Below the pieces are notes generated by a model. The model did no database searches, had not been told where the DNA came from, and worked only from the letters and a program-made list of their open reading frames with translations. This document shows positions 1-7,006 of a stretch of 54,471 nt of DNA, in pieces. The stretch is from Treponema sp. (GTDB taxonomy: Bacteria > Spirochaetota > Spirochaetia > Treponematales > Treponemataceae). Positions within the stretch are counted from its first letter, which is position 1, and every line of letters starts with the position of its first letter. The stretch is taken from NCBI GenBank assembly GCA_017484285.1, contig JAFUTH010000008.1, positions 1-54,471 on the forward strand, read 5' to 3'. The position numbers and the translations under genes were made by a program.

Positions 1-1217
1 CAGACAGCGGCCTGACGACTTCTTTCAGTTTTGACACGGCAATTAAGGAAGACATCACGCTGTATGCGAAGTGGACGGAGACAGCGGTAATACAGGCGGG
101 AAGCATCAGCTATGCAACCACCTCAGTAAGCAAGACTACCGGTAGCACGGCTTTCACAAACGAGCTTACAAAGACAGGCGACGGCACGGTAACATATTCT
201 TCAAGCGATGAGAACGTAGCCACTGTAAATGCTTCTACAGGTGAAGTTACCATTGAAGGTACGGGTACAGCGACAATCACCGCTACGGTAACAGATTCCG
301 CCTCCTACACATACGCCACAAAGACTGCAAGCTATACTGTTAAGGTATTGTCTGAAACACTGCTAACAACCATCACGGGAACAGGAAACAATGGTGCTGC
401 TACATCTGAGAATATAAGTTACAGCACTGGAGACGTGGCTACACTTACGTTCAGTGGAGAGGTACTTTATGCTTCTGTTTGGGGATGGTGGGGATATGAT
501 ATAACGTTAACTGTTACCCCTGCCGATGGATATACTATCACCAAATGTATATTCTATGACAACGAAGATAATAATGCTACAGACAGTGAAGCACCTTTTG
601 TAGCAGAAACTTCGGGAGATCAAAAAATGCCAAAAGTAAATGGCTCTTACATTTACCCGTATAGCGATAGTACCGCTGTAAAGAAGATTGAGGTATATGG
701 GTATATAACAAATCCTGCGGAACAGCAAACCGCACTTTATACCGTCACCCTAACAGGCGGAGCGAACGCAACTATAAGCGGCGGGAACATCACTCAAGAA
801 GGACTTTCTGAGGCAATGGAAACCGTAACCTTCACGGCAAACGATGGCTACTATTTTGAGGATTTTACGGACATCACTAGTAACGGCATTACCGCGACAC
901 GCACGAGCGATAGCGTTGTTACCGTTTCAGGTACGCCAACAGGCAACGCAAGCATTACGATTCCTGATGCAACTGAACAGCAAGCAACAACTTACTCCAT
1001 CACATTAACATACCAGTACACTGACTTTACTTTTGTAATGGAGTATCAAGAGGGTGACAAATGGAACGATATGGCAACCAAATATCCGGATTATATAAAA
1101 ATAAATAGCAGTTATGTAGAATTCCAGAGCTACGGACAAATCTGTGATAAGGCTACAGGGAATAAGGTTTCACCTACCGACGAGATTGATCCAAACAAGA
1201 CCTACGAAATACAGTAA
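1..1217 (+). CDS. BIG2-repeat surface protein, 3' part (5' end outside window)
   Basis: The reading frame is open from the first bases of the window, so this is the C-terminal part of a larger protein. The first residues end in the LYAKW motif typical of Listeria-Bacteroides (InlB-type) repeats. A bacterial Ig-like group 2 (BIG2) domain follows, with the signature SSSDENVATVNASTGEVTI and a trailing TATITATV strand, roughly at bases 120-345. The remaining 290 residues are Thr/Ser/Gly-rich beta-type sequence, including a stretch like the Divergent InlB B-repeat (VTLTGGANATISGGN). No sorting signal or transmembrane anchor is visible at the C-terminus, which ends at TAA 1215-1217. Such proteins are usually exported surface or adhesion proteins. 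The export signal would lie upstream of the window. A related protein lies at 50258-53098. Confidence 0.75.
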   Translation, partial: DSGLTTSFSFDTAIKEDITLYAKWTETAVIQAGSISYATTSVSKTTGSTAFTNELTKTGDGTVTYSSSDENVATVNASTGEVTIEGTGTATITATVTDSASYTYATKTASYTVKVLSETLLTTITGTGNNGAATSENISYSTGDVATLTFSGEVLYASVWGWWGYDITLTVTPADGYTITKCIFYDNEDNNATDSEAPFVAETSGDQKMPKVNGSYIYPYSDSTAVKKIEVYGYITNPAEQQTALYTVTLTGGANATISGGNITQEGLSEAMETVTFTANDGYYFEDFTDITSNGITATRTSDSVVTVSGTPTGNASITIPDATEQQATTYSITLTYQYTDFTFVMEYQEGDKWNDMATKYPDYIKINSSYVEFQSYGQICDKATGNKVSPTDEIDPNKTYEIQ

Positions 1218-1301
1218 TCTGTTACTGATGAGTTTTTCTCCTGCCGGGTTGCTGTATGCGGCTCGGTGGGGCAAAATATAGAAAGGTCGTGACTGAATGC
1301 G

Positions 1302-1340
1302 CAAGGCTTTGAGTGGTATGCAAAACCACTCAAAGCCTTG
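1302..1340. repeat. Perfect 16-bp inverted repeat (stem-loop)
   Basis: Bases 1302-1317 are the exact reverse complement of 1325-1340, separated by a 7-nt loop. It lies 85 bases after the surface-protein stop. No T-run follows on either strand, so it is not a classical intrinsic terminator; it may be an mRNA 3'-end stabiliser or a remnant of a palindromic repeat. Confidence 0.6.
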
Positions 1341-1411
1341 CCTTGCTCCGTGTTTGCGGCGAGAAAGTCGCTTGACGGCAGACCGTTTCTGCATTATATT
1401 GTAGTCATCGG

Positions 1412-1468
1412 GCTGGTCGAAAGACCTCGGTCCACCGAAACGGCGTGGGGATCCCGCGCCTTTTTTTT
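1412..1468 (+). terminator. GNRA hairpin followed by intrinsic terminator
   Basis: GGTC-GAAA-GACC forms a small hairpin with a GNRA loop near 1412-1423. It is followed by the stem GGCGTGGG (1442-1449) / CCCGCGCC (1453-1460) and eight Ts (1461-1468), a good rho-independent terminator on the plus strand. It ends either the surface-protein transcript or an unrecognised small RNA between 1218 and 1460. Confidence 0.7.
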
Positions 1469-1496
1469 ACCTTTTTAAAATCGGAGACAGTAGCAT

Positions 1497-2026
1497 TTGG
1501 CAGAAAACATTTTGAGTTGCTTCATAGACGAAGCGGGAGACTTTGGCGATTTTGAGGCTCATTCTCCGTACTACATTGTTTCTGTCATCGCCCACGAACA
1601 ATCAAATTCCATTCAAGCAGAAATAGACGGCTTAGAACGCTATCTTAGCGGACTTGGCTATGCGCACCATGCGATTCAGACATACTTGAAGCAAAAATCA
1701 CCAGAGAAATCAAGTCAAAACTGGAAGCCTGTATGGAATACTGGCACACTTTTGATAAAATCATCATTTATTATGACAATGGGCAGAAGCCGTTAAAACG
1801 CATTCTGAATATTCTGTTCAATTCGATGTTTGCGAATGTGGAAGTCCGCAAAATCAGTCCTGTAGACTACAAACTGTTCCAAGTCGCAGATTTGATTTGC
1901 ACACTCGACCATATTAAGGCAAAAATCGATATTGGGCAGTTTTCCCATTCGGAAGCAGAATTCTTTTCAAGTCGCCATGAGTTTAAGAAAGACTACTGGC
2001 GGAAACTGAATGCGCAGAGATTGTAA
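1497..2026 (+). pseudogene. DUF3800 protein, frameshifted and internally deleted
   Basis: The N-terminal part (TTG start at 1497, GGAG at 1483-1486) carries the DUF3800 opening motif FIDEAGDFG. From about 1673 the related sequence continues in the +2 frame through residues such as KIIIYYDNGQ and ends with the family's C-terminal hallmark VADLI (within LFQVADLICTLDHI) at 2024-2026. The two frames together encode about 175 residues, against roughly 220-280 in the family, and the middle of the domain is missing right after HHAI. A deletion plus frameshift near 1671-1680 therefore broke the gene. DUF3800 proteins are RNase-H-like folds of unknown function, often found on mobile or defence islands. 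The call as a pseudogene is firm; a function is not assigned. Confidence 0.75.
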
Positions 2027-2049
2027 TGCGGGGGTTATAAGCCAAGCGT

Positions 2050-2210
2050 GATGGATTGTAGGGGCGGCGTAGCCGTTGCGGAACGAAGTGGAGCAATGGA
2101 GCGCGGTAGCGCGGAACCCGCGAGTTTGCCAAAGGCAAACTCGTAACGAGAAATGCAAAGCATTTCTCGCAAAAGCCCGACCCGCCGACAGGCGGGGAAC
2201 GCCCAAAATC
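2050..2210. repeat. Array of modular palindromes
   Basis: Three tandem hairpins are perfect: 2121-2130/2134-2143 (10-bp stem, AAA loop), then a TAA spacer, 2147-2156/2160-2169 (10-bp stem, AAA loop), and 2181-2186/2191-2196 (GC-rich stem, GACA loop). The right end, with CCCGACCCGC...GGGGAACGCCC, closely resembles bases 4170-4205 inside the pseudouridine synthase gene. The region therefore looks like a dispersed repeat family, not a gene. Confidence 0.65.
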
Positions 2211-2724
2211 ATCTCTTTCTGAACACGCACTTGTGCAGTGGCGACGAGTAGCAGGCGTTGCACGACACGCACTTTGACACGGTGCTTTCGCCGCGCCGCA
2301 GCTTTTCGGGAAAGTCCGGCTCTCGCAAAAGGGGGCGGGAAAGCGAGATGAGCGCGATGCGGGATTTTTCGAGGACGGCTTCCATTGTGGCGCGGCTTCT
2401 GAATCCGCCTACCACGATGACGGGAGTGCTGACTTCTTCGGAAAGCCATGCGGCGAACGGCGCGAAATACGCCTCGTTCACCCCCGCCCGTATGCCGCCG
2501 ACCGATGTGCCGTTTCCGCTCACTTCGATTGAGTCGATGCCGTCCTTGTCGAGCAGTTTGCAGATTTCCATGCATCCTTCCGCGTCAAGCCCGCCTGCGG
2601 TGAAGTCGCTGGAGTTGATTTTTATGCTGACATGAAGGCTTTGTGCGGCGGAGCGGATTTTGAAGAGGCGATAGAGCGTGGCATCTGGATTTCGTGAACA
2701 GCGGACATTTTTCGCTCTAATCAT
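2209..2724 (-). pseudogene. NADH:flavin oxidoreductase (OYE family), 5'-truncated
   Basis: The 171-residue frame holds only the C-terminal half of the Old Yellow Enzyme barrel. It shows KINSSDF (beta-strand 5 region), GGLDAEGCMEICKLLDK, a strand like VIVVGGFRS, and the phosphate-binding ISLSRPLLREPDFP segment. The Cys-rich end KCVSCNACYSSPLHKC is also present. Whole enzymes of this family have about 330 or more residues, so the FMN-binding N-terminal half is missing. The first 30 codons do not match the family, and the promoter of the next plus-strand gene lies just upstream. This looks like a remnant cut off by a rearrangement. Confidence 0.7.
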
Positions 2725-2750
2725 GCCGTGCGGGCTGTTCTGCCCCTACT

Positions 2751-2780
2751 TTGACACTTTCCCCCGATTCTCGGTACAAT
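2751..2780 (+). promoter_or_regulatory. Sigma70-type promoter of the SMR exporter gene
   Basis: TTGACA at 2751-2756 and TACAAT at 2775-2780 with an 18-bp spacer. Transcription would begin near 2786-2788 and leave a leader of about 88 bases before the ATG at 2875. Confidence 0.6.
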
Positions 2781-2793
2781 TCCCATATCAAAT

Positions 2794-2869
2794 GGTGCCT
2801 GCTGCCACCGGGTAGCAGGGGAACGCCTTTTCTTTATCGGTAGGTCTTTGAAGATAAAGAGACTGGAGG
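2794..2869 (+). promoter_or_regulatory. Structured leader with attenuator-like architecture
   Basis: Two mutually exclusive folds can be drawn. One is a terminator-like stem, GGTG+CCTGCT (2794-2803) with AGCAGG (2814-2819) and CGCC (2824-2827), followed by the U-rich run TTTTCTTT at 2828-2835. The other is TCTTTATC (2831-2838) with GATAAAGA (2853-2860), which would hide the U-run. GGTG can also pair with CACC (2806-2809), which would make an H-type pseudoknot. The leader precedes a SugE/Gdx-type exporter, a gene family often controlled by guanidine riboswitches. I could not match it from memory to class I, II or III consensus; class IV could not be ruled in or out. Confidence 0.45.
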
Positions 2870-2874
2870 TAAAG

Positions 2875-3195
2875 ATGCAATGGATTATGCTGCTTTTGGC
2901 GGGCGTTTTTGAGGTGCTGTGGGCGTGCACCATGAAGTTTTCGGCGGGATTTTCAAAGCCGCTTTTTACAATCGTCACATTTTTAGGCTACATCGCAAGC
3001 GCGGTGTTCCTTTCGTTCGCGCTCAAAAAGCTTCCGCTCGGTACGGCGTATGCCATGTGGACGGGCTTTGGCATCGTGGGAACGCAGGTGCTGGGGATTC
3101 TGCTTTTTCGGGAACGGCTTTCACTTCCGCAAGCAGTTTGTGTTCTGCTGATTGTCGCGGGAATCGCAGGGCTTAAGGTGCTTTCAAACGACTGA
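2875..3195 (+). CDS. SMR-family exporter, SugE/Gdx type (guanidinium exporter-like)
   Basis: A 106-residue protein with four hydrophobic segments, the usual size of small multidrug resistance proteins, which act as antiparallel dimers in the inner membrane. The conserved Glu of TM1 is present in GVFEVLWA (Glu13 or close to it). The sequence KLPLGTAYAMWTGFG in TM3 and the ending GIAGLKVLS resemble SugE/Gdx more than EmrE. Gdx proteins exchange guanidinium for protons. ATG 2875 is chosen over an in-frame ATG at 2848 because GGAGG at 2865-2869 is well spaced from it. The gene is intact while both neighbours are broken, which suggests it is under selection. Substrate assignment is inference. Confidence 0.8.
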   Translation: MQWIMLLLAGVFEVLWACTMKFSAGFSKPLFTIVTFLGYIASAVFLSFALKKLPLGTAYAMWTGFGIVGTQVLGILLFRERLSLPQAVCVLLIVAGIAGLKVLSND

Positions 3196-3249
3196 TTGAC
3201 TGATGCATGCGTTCCGATTTTGCAGAAAAACCAAAGAGGGGGCTGATTC

Positions 3250-3408
3250 GTTACAACTATGGTTCTGGACGCACTTTTTATCGTTGGTCTCAAGTGGGGA
3301 ATTACTGGAGCCGCTATTGCTACGATTATCGGTCAGTGTGGCGGAGACAGGGCGGTCGTAGTGACGCTTTCGTGCGTGGTCGCGTTGCGAAAGAAGTACG
3401 GATATTGA
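3250..3408 (+). pseudogene. MATE-family efflux pump remnant
   Basis: In the frame of ATG 3259 the translation reads LDALFIVGLKWGITGAAIAT, which closely matches the conserved MATE motif around TM6 (LDplfIfglgwGitGAAiAT). It then runs about 25 unrelated residues to TGA 3406-3408. Nothing else of the roughly 450-residue transporter is present. It is a leftover between the SMR gene and the pseudouridine synthase gene. Its position next to an exporter suggests a former multi-transporter locus. Confidence 0.55.
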
Positions 3409-3427
3409 TACAATAGAAAACCAGATT

Positions 3428-4957
3428 ATGTTTCCGCCATTTCCAGAAGAAAAAGCCGCAAAAGTCCTCGAAGCATTGATTCACGCGATTGAGTCGGGTG
3501 AAGTTAAGATTGAGCACGTCGCCCGCCCAAGCGAAGAACGCAAAAATCAGGGAATCATGCTCGGCGCACTCGTCTGCACCGACAAAAACGGCGAGGAAGT
3601 AAATCTCGTTACAAATTCAGGAAACGCTAGAAAACTGAAAATGGAAATTGGAAAACGGAAAAATGGATTGCTTCGTTTTTCCCATGGTGACAATGACTAC
3701 GTTCAGAGTGATGAAAGCAACATTCAAGATGACAAAAATAATTTTCAATTTTCAACTTTCAATTTTCAGTTTATTGACTCGATTGTTTCGGCGAAGCAGA
3801 TTGAAAATGCGCTCGCGGAAAATGACGCGAAGATTCATGAACTAACGAAATCACGCGAAGATGATGAATTGCGGGAAAAACTCTGTGCCGAGTCGCTTGA
3901 AAGGGTTCATGCGCTGTATAAGTTTCATTGCATTGATGGGGAAGTTCGGTCGCTCAAAGAGATTTGCGCGGAATACAATCACGGAAAGTTGCCTCCCACT
4001 GGCACGGGCGATTGCTGCGCTCCGAAATTGCTCGACTATGCCTTTGCACACGAGCTGCTGCCAATTTCACTTGCAGAAACACGATATACGGCTCCAAGCG
4101 GTAGCGTATGTAGCCCCGAAGTTGCGGAAGGAGCTTGCGACTGTAGCAATGAGCGTGAGCGAAGGGCGGAACACGCGACCCGCGACAGCGGGGACCGCCC
4201 AAATTTTCAATTTTCACCTTTCAATTTTCACCTTGCTCCCCCTTGCGATGAACGATGCGGAATTTTGCTTCCCGCGATGCTGGGCTTGCGAATTTTGTAC
4301 CGCGATGAGGCGATTTGCGTGGTGAACAAACAATCGGGCGTTTTGAGCGTGCCAGGGCGCGGAGAGGACAAACAGGACTGCATTGAAGCGCGCTTTAGGA
4401 GACTGTTCGGGCAAGCGGTGGAAATTGCGCAACCTGCCGTGCACCGGCTCGACATGGAAACTTCGGGCGTGATGATTCTCGCGTTCACCCGCGCCGCGCA
4501 CCGTGAGCTGAACCGGCAATTTGAGGCAAAAGAGGTCGAAAAGGAATATGTCGCGCTCTTGGACGGTGTGCTTGCCAAAAAAGGAATCGCACCGCACGGC
4601 GAAATGGAGCTGTTCTTCCGCCTTGATGTCGAAAACCGCCCCCACCAAATCTGGGATAGCGAAAACGGGAAAAGTGCTGTCACCGAGTGGCAGATTTTGG
4701 GCGTTGAGCGATACCACGCCCCCGACGGCTCAACCCGCCCCGCCACACGCGTGCTTTTTACGCCCCACACGGGAAGAACGCACCAGCTCCGCCTTGCAAG
4801 CGCGGACAGCCACGGTTTTGGCACGCCGATTATCGGTGACACGCTCTACGGTCACTGCGACAAAGGCGAACGGCTCATGCTCCACGCGCAGAAAGTGACG
4901 TTCACCCACCCCGCTACGGGCGAGCGCATGACGATTGAATGCGCGGCGGAGTTTTAA
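3428..4957 (+). CDS. RluA-family 23S rRNA/tRNA pseudouridine synthase, long form
   Basis: A 509-residue enzyme that isomerises uridine to pseudouridine in RNA. The catalytic domain (about residues 285-509) has the RluA motif HRLDMETSG with catalytic Asp342, and GRTHQLRLAS near residue 449. The N-terminal part is that of the long COG0564 form: MLGALVC, a coiled-coil middle, and PTGTGDCCAPKLL near residue 190, then PPCDERCGILLPAML. Two low-complexity stretches break this pattern: about residues 69-115 (bases 3632-3772) and 221-269 (bases 4090-4235). Both are encoded by dispersed repeat sequences and keep the frame. Domain motifs on both sides are intact, so the enzyme may still work. ATG 3428 is the first plausible start; no strong Shine-Dalgarno is visible. 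Confidence 0.8.
   Translation: MFPPFPEEKAAKVLEALIHAIESGEVKIEHVARPSEERKNQGIMLGALVCTDKNGEEVNLVTNSGNARKLKMEIGKRKNGLLRFSHGDNDYVQSDESNIQDDKNNFQFSTFNFQFIDSIVSAKQIENALAENDAKIHELTKSREDDELREKLCAESLERVHALYKFHCIDGEVRSLKEICAEYNHGKLPPTGTGDCCAPKLLDYAFAHELLPISLAETRYTAPSGSVCSPEVAEGACDCSNERERRAEHATRDSGDRPNFQFSPFNFHLAPPCDERCGILLPAMLGLRILYRDEAICVVNKQSGVLSVPGRGEDKQDCIEARFRRLFGQAVEIAQPAVHRLDMETSGVMILAFTRAAHRELNRQFEAKEVEKEYVALLDGVLAKKGIAPHGEMELFFRLDVENRPHQIWDSENGKSAVTEWQILGVERYHAPDGSTRPATRVLFTPHTGRTHQLRLASADSHGFGTPIIGDTLYGHCDKGERLMLHAQKVTFTHPATGERMTIECAAEF
3632..3772. repeat. MITE-like element inside the pseudouridine synthase gene
   Basis: The left end (3632-3656, beginning AAACTGAAAATGG) is an imperfect inverted copy of the right end (3747-3772, ending AATTTTCAGTTT). 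Between them lie about 90 bases that encode polar, non-conserved residues. The unit of about 141 bp equals 47 codons and keeps the reading frame. Confidence 0.55.
4090..4235. repeat. Second repeat insertion inside the pseudouridine synthase gene
   Basis: This stretch contains GGGCGG (4164-4169) paired with CCGCCC (4195-4200), GACCCGCGACAGCGGGGACC in between, and then TTTTCAATTTTCACC-type words. The core matches the right end of the palindrome array at 2050-2210. It interrupts the protein between LAETRYT and PPCDERC, which are close together in the protein family. Confidence 0.5.
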
Positions 4958-4960
4958 TTT

Positions 4961-5917
4961 TCAACTTTCTGTTTTCTTAATTTCTGACACAAACAGCCCG
5001 GCAATCGTAATCGCCGCCCCTGCCGCACCCATGAGCGAAATGCTCTCGCCGAGCGCAAGATACGCGAACACAATCGTCACGACGGGAATGAGGTAGATTC
5101 CCACGGTGGCGCGGACTGTTCCCACCGAGTCGCAGGCAAAATTCCAGGCGGCAAAGCAGAACGCGCTCGCACCCAGACCGAGAAAGCACAGGTTCAGCCA
5201 ATTGAGCGGATTTGAAAAGCGGCTTTCGTTCACGGCAGAATCAAAAATGACGGCGATTTGAGAGGGCGGAGCGGATTCCGCCTGAAGAGCAGAAGCGTTC
5301 GTCACGAGCGAAAAAATCCCAATCGGAATCATCAAAATCACCGCCCAAAAGAAAATCCGTCGGGTCGTCTGAATCGAGTCCAGTTTGAGCGCGTTGATTT
5401 TTGACACGCAGAGCGAGTACACGCCCCAGCAGAGCGCAGAGCCAAGCGCGAGAAAATCACCTTTGGGGCTGAAATGAAACTCCACCACGCCGTTAAAACT
5501 CACGAGCGCAACTCCGAAAATCGCGAGCAAAAATCCGAGCACGAACGAGGGCGTGAGTTGTTTTTCTTTGAGGAAGATTTGCGAGAAAATCGCGGTGAAA
5601 ATCGGGCAGATTGAGACGATGATGCTCACATTCGACGCGGACGTGTAGGAAATCGCGAGATTTTCCATGAACTGATACGCCGTCACGCCCGAAAGACCTG
5701 CAAGCACGAAGTAGATTTCATGCTTCTTTTCGGAAAGATGGAGCAGTTTCGGGCGCAAGAGCCACAATCCCGCGTAGGCAAGCAAAAATCGGAGCACGAG
5801 GATTTCATACGACGAGAACGAGCGGAGCAGATATTTTGTGGAAACGAAAGTGATTCCCCAGATGAATATTGAAAGCGCGGCTGCAACGACACCGAGCGCG
5901 AAACGATTTTTTGTCAT
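4961..5917 (-). CDS. EamA/DMT-superfamily permease (drug/metabolite transporter)
   Basis: A 318-residue inner-membrane protein with about ten hydrophobic segments arranged as two EamA repeats. The first begins LSIFIWGITFVSTKYLL, the second GDFLALGSALCWGVYSLCVS. It ends with the typical last helix and AGLFVSEIK. Such carriers export or take up small metabolites; the substrate cannot be read from sequence. The start is placed at ATG 5917 (MTKNRF); the upstream extension would run through the fructokinase terminator hairpin. No clear Shine-Dalgarno is seen. The last codons fall in a TTTTCAACTTTC word of the same type that ends two other genes in the window. Confidence 0.8.
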   Translation of the reverse strand: MTKNRFALGVVAAALSIFIWGITFVSTKYLLRSFSSYEILVLRFLLAYAGLWLLRPKLLHLSEKKHEIYFVLAGLSGVTAYQFMENLAISYTSASNVSIIVSICPIFTAIFSQIFLKEKQLTPSFVLGFLLAIFGVALVSFNGVVEFHFSPKGDFLALGSALCWGVYSLCVSKINALKLDSIQTTRRIFFWAVILMIPIGIFSLVTNASALQAESAPPSQIAVIFDSAVNESRFSNPLNWLNLCFLGLGASAFCFAAWNFACDSVGTVRATVGIYLIPVVTIVFAYLALGESISLMGAAGAAITIAGLFVSEIKKTES

Positions 5918-5940
5918 GGGAGTGATTTTAGCAGAAAGCA

Positions 5941-5968
5941 GAAAAAATGCCCACATGAGCGTGGGCAT
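5941..5968 (-). terminator. Terminator of the sucrose operon
   Basis: On the minus strand ATGCCCAC pairs with GTGGGCAT (5947-5954 with 5961-5968), followed by a run of Ts. It lies 14 bases after the fructokinase stop codon. Confidence 0.8.
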
Positions 5969-5981
5969 CAAACAGCTGCTG

Positions 5982-6953
5982 TTATGAGTGGAACGCTTCC
6001 ACCTCAGAAAGTGTCGGCAATGCGGGAATTGCGCCGCGCCGGGTGACGCAGATTGACGCGACCGTGTTGGCAAAGCGCAAGTCCGCTTCAAGCTCTTCTT
6101 TTGTGAAGCTGAACGGATTTTCGCGCCGAGTGAGCCGATAGAGCATACCGCCCGTAAAGCTGTCGCCCGCGCCCGTGGTGTCAACCACCTTCACTTTTTC
6201 ACAGCCGACCGTGCCGGAGATTCGCTCGCCGTTCGGGAGCTTGGCGGCATAGTACACGCCCTTCGGTCCGAGCGTAATCATCGCAAGGCGAACGCCCCTG
6301 TCAAGGAGTGCGTTTCCGCCCGCTTCTGCGCTCGTTTCCGTTCCGAAAAGCAGGGCAAGTTCTTCATCGCTCACCTTTACGCTGTCAGCGAGCGGGAAAA
6401 TGCTTTTCATGAGCGGGATTGCGTCCGCCCTTCCGTGCCAAAGAGCCGCGCGGTAGTTCGGGTCGTAGGAAATAAGTCCGCCCGCTTTTTTGACGATTTC
6501 GATTGCCTTGAGCGTGGCAGATTTGCACGGCTCGTCAGTGAGTGAGAGCGAGCCGATGTGAAAAATCCGTGCGTTTTCGAGCATTGCCTTGTCCAAATCG
6601 TTTTCTGAAAGCTGGGTGTCCGCGCCAGGATTTCGGCAGAAAGAAAAATGCCGCTCGCCGCTTTCATCGAGGCTCACGAATGCAAGCGTGGTGTGCTGGC
6701 TTTCGGTGTAGCGCATTCCGCTCGTGTCCACAGTGATTTCTTCAAGGACACGGCGCACATCCTCGCCGAAGGAATCGCGCCCCGTCATGCCGATGAACGC
6801 GCCCTTTCCGCCGAGCTTTGAAACCGCACTCACGCAGTTTGCAGGAGCACCGCCCGGGTTTTCTTCATAGAGTTTTTTTCCGTCGACGTTCGTGCCGGCA
6901 AAGGTAAAATCAATTAAAATCTCGCCCAACGCGACAACATCATATTTTTTCAT
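5982..6953 (-). CDS. scrK: Fructokinase (PfkB/ribokinase family)
   Basis: A 323-residue carbohydrate kinase that would phosphorylate fructose to fructose-6-phosphate. PfkB signature 1 is visible as NPGGAPANCVSAVSKLGG near the N-terminus, and signature 2 as DTTGAGDSFTGG, which carries the catalytic Asp and the anion hole. ATG 6953 (MKKYDVV) is chosen because AAGGAGA lies seven to eight bases upstream. It is the last gene of the minus-strand run that starts with the LacI regulator and is followed by a strong terminator. Fructose would come from the amylosucrase reaction. Close relatives act on other sugars, so the substrate rests mainly on the operon context. Confidence 0.85.
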   Translation of the reverse strand: MKKYDVVALGEILIDFTFAGTNVDGKKLYEENPGGAPANCVSAVSKLGGKGAFIGMTGRDSFGEDVRRVLEEITVDTSGMRYTESQHTTLAFVSLDESGERHFSFCRNPGADTQLSENDLDKAMLENARIFHIGSLSLTDEPCKSATLKAIEIVKKAGGLISYDPNYRAALWHGRADAIPLMKSIFPLADSVKVSDEELALLFGTETSAEAGGNALLDRGVRLAMITLGPKGVYYAAKLPNGERISGTVGCEKVKVVDTTGAGDSFTGGMLYRLTRRENPFSFTKEELEADLRFANTVASICVTRRGAIPALPTLSEVEAFHS

Positions 6954-6970
6954 AAAAATCTCCTTCTTGT

Positions 6971-7002
6971 TTAGACGCGGATTCACGCAGATGAACGCGG
7001 AT
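6971..7002. repeat. Decamer-period intergenic repeat, copy A
   Basis: Three tandem 10-mers (ACGCGGATTC, ACGCAGATGA, ACGCGGATAT) follow TTAG. A copy with two mismatches is at 9981-10012, in the intergenic gap before the next gene of the same operon. Confidence 0.7.
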
Positions 7003-7006
7003 ATAT

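Noticed and set aside
1302..1340. Intrinsic terminator at the 16-bp inverted repeat
   Set aside because: No T-run follows the stem; the better terminator is at 1442-1468.
2721..2978. Minus-strand frame across the SMR promoter and gene start
   Set aside because: It covers a promoter, leader and the start of a well-supported plus-strand gene, and shows no motif.
3207..3416. Plus-strand 69-residue frame after the SMR gene
   Set aside because: The recognisable MATE motif is in a different frame of the same bases, so this frame is accidental.
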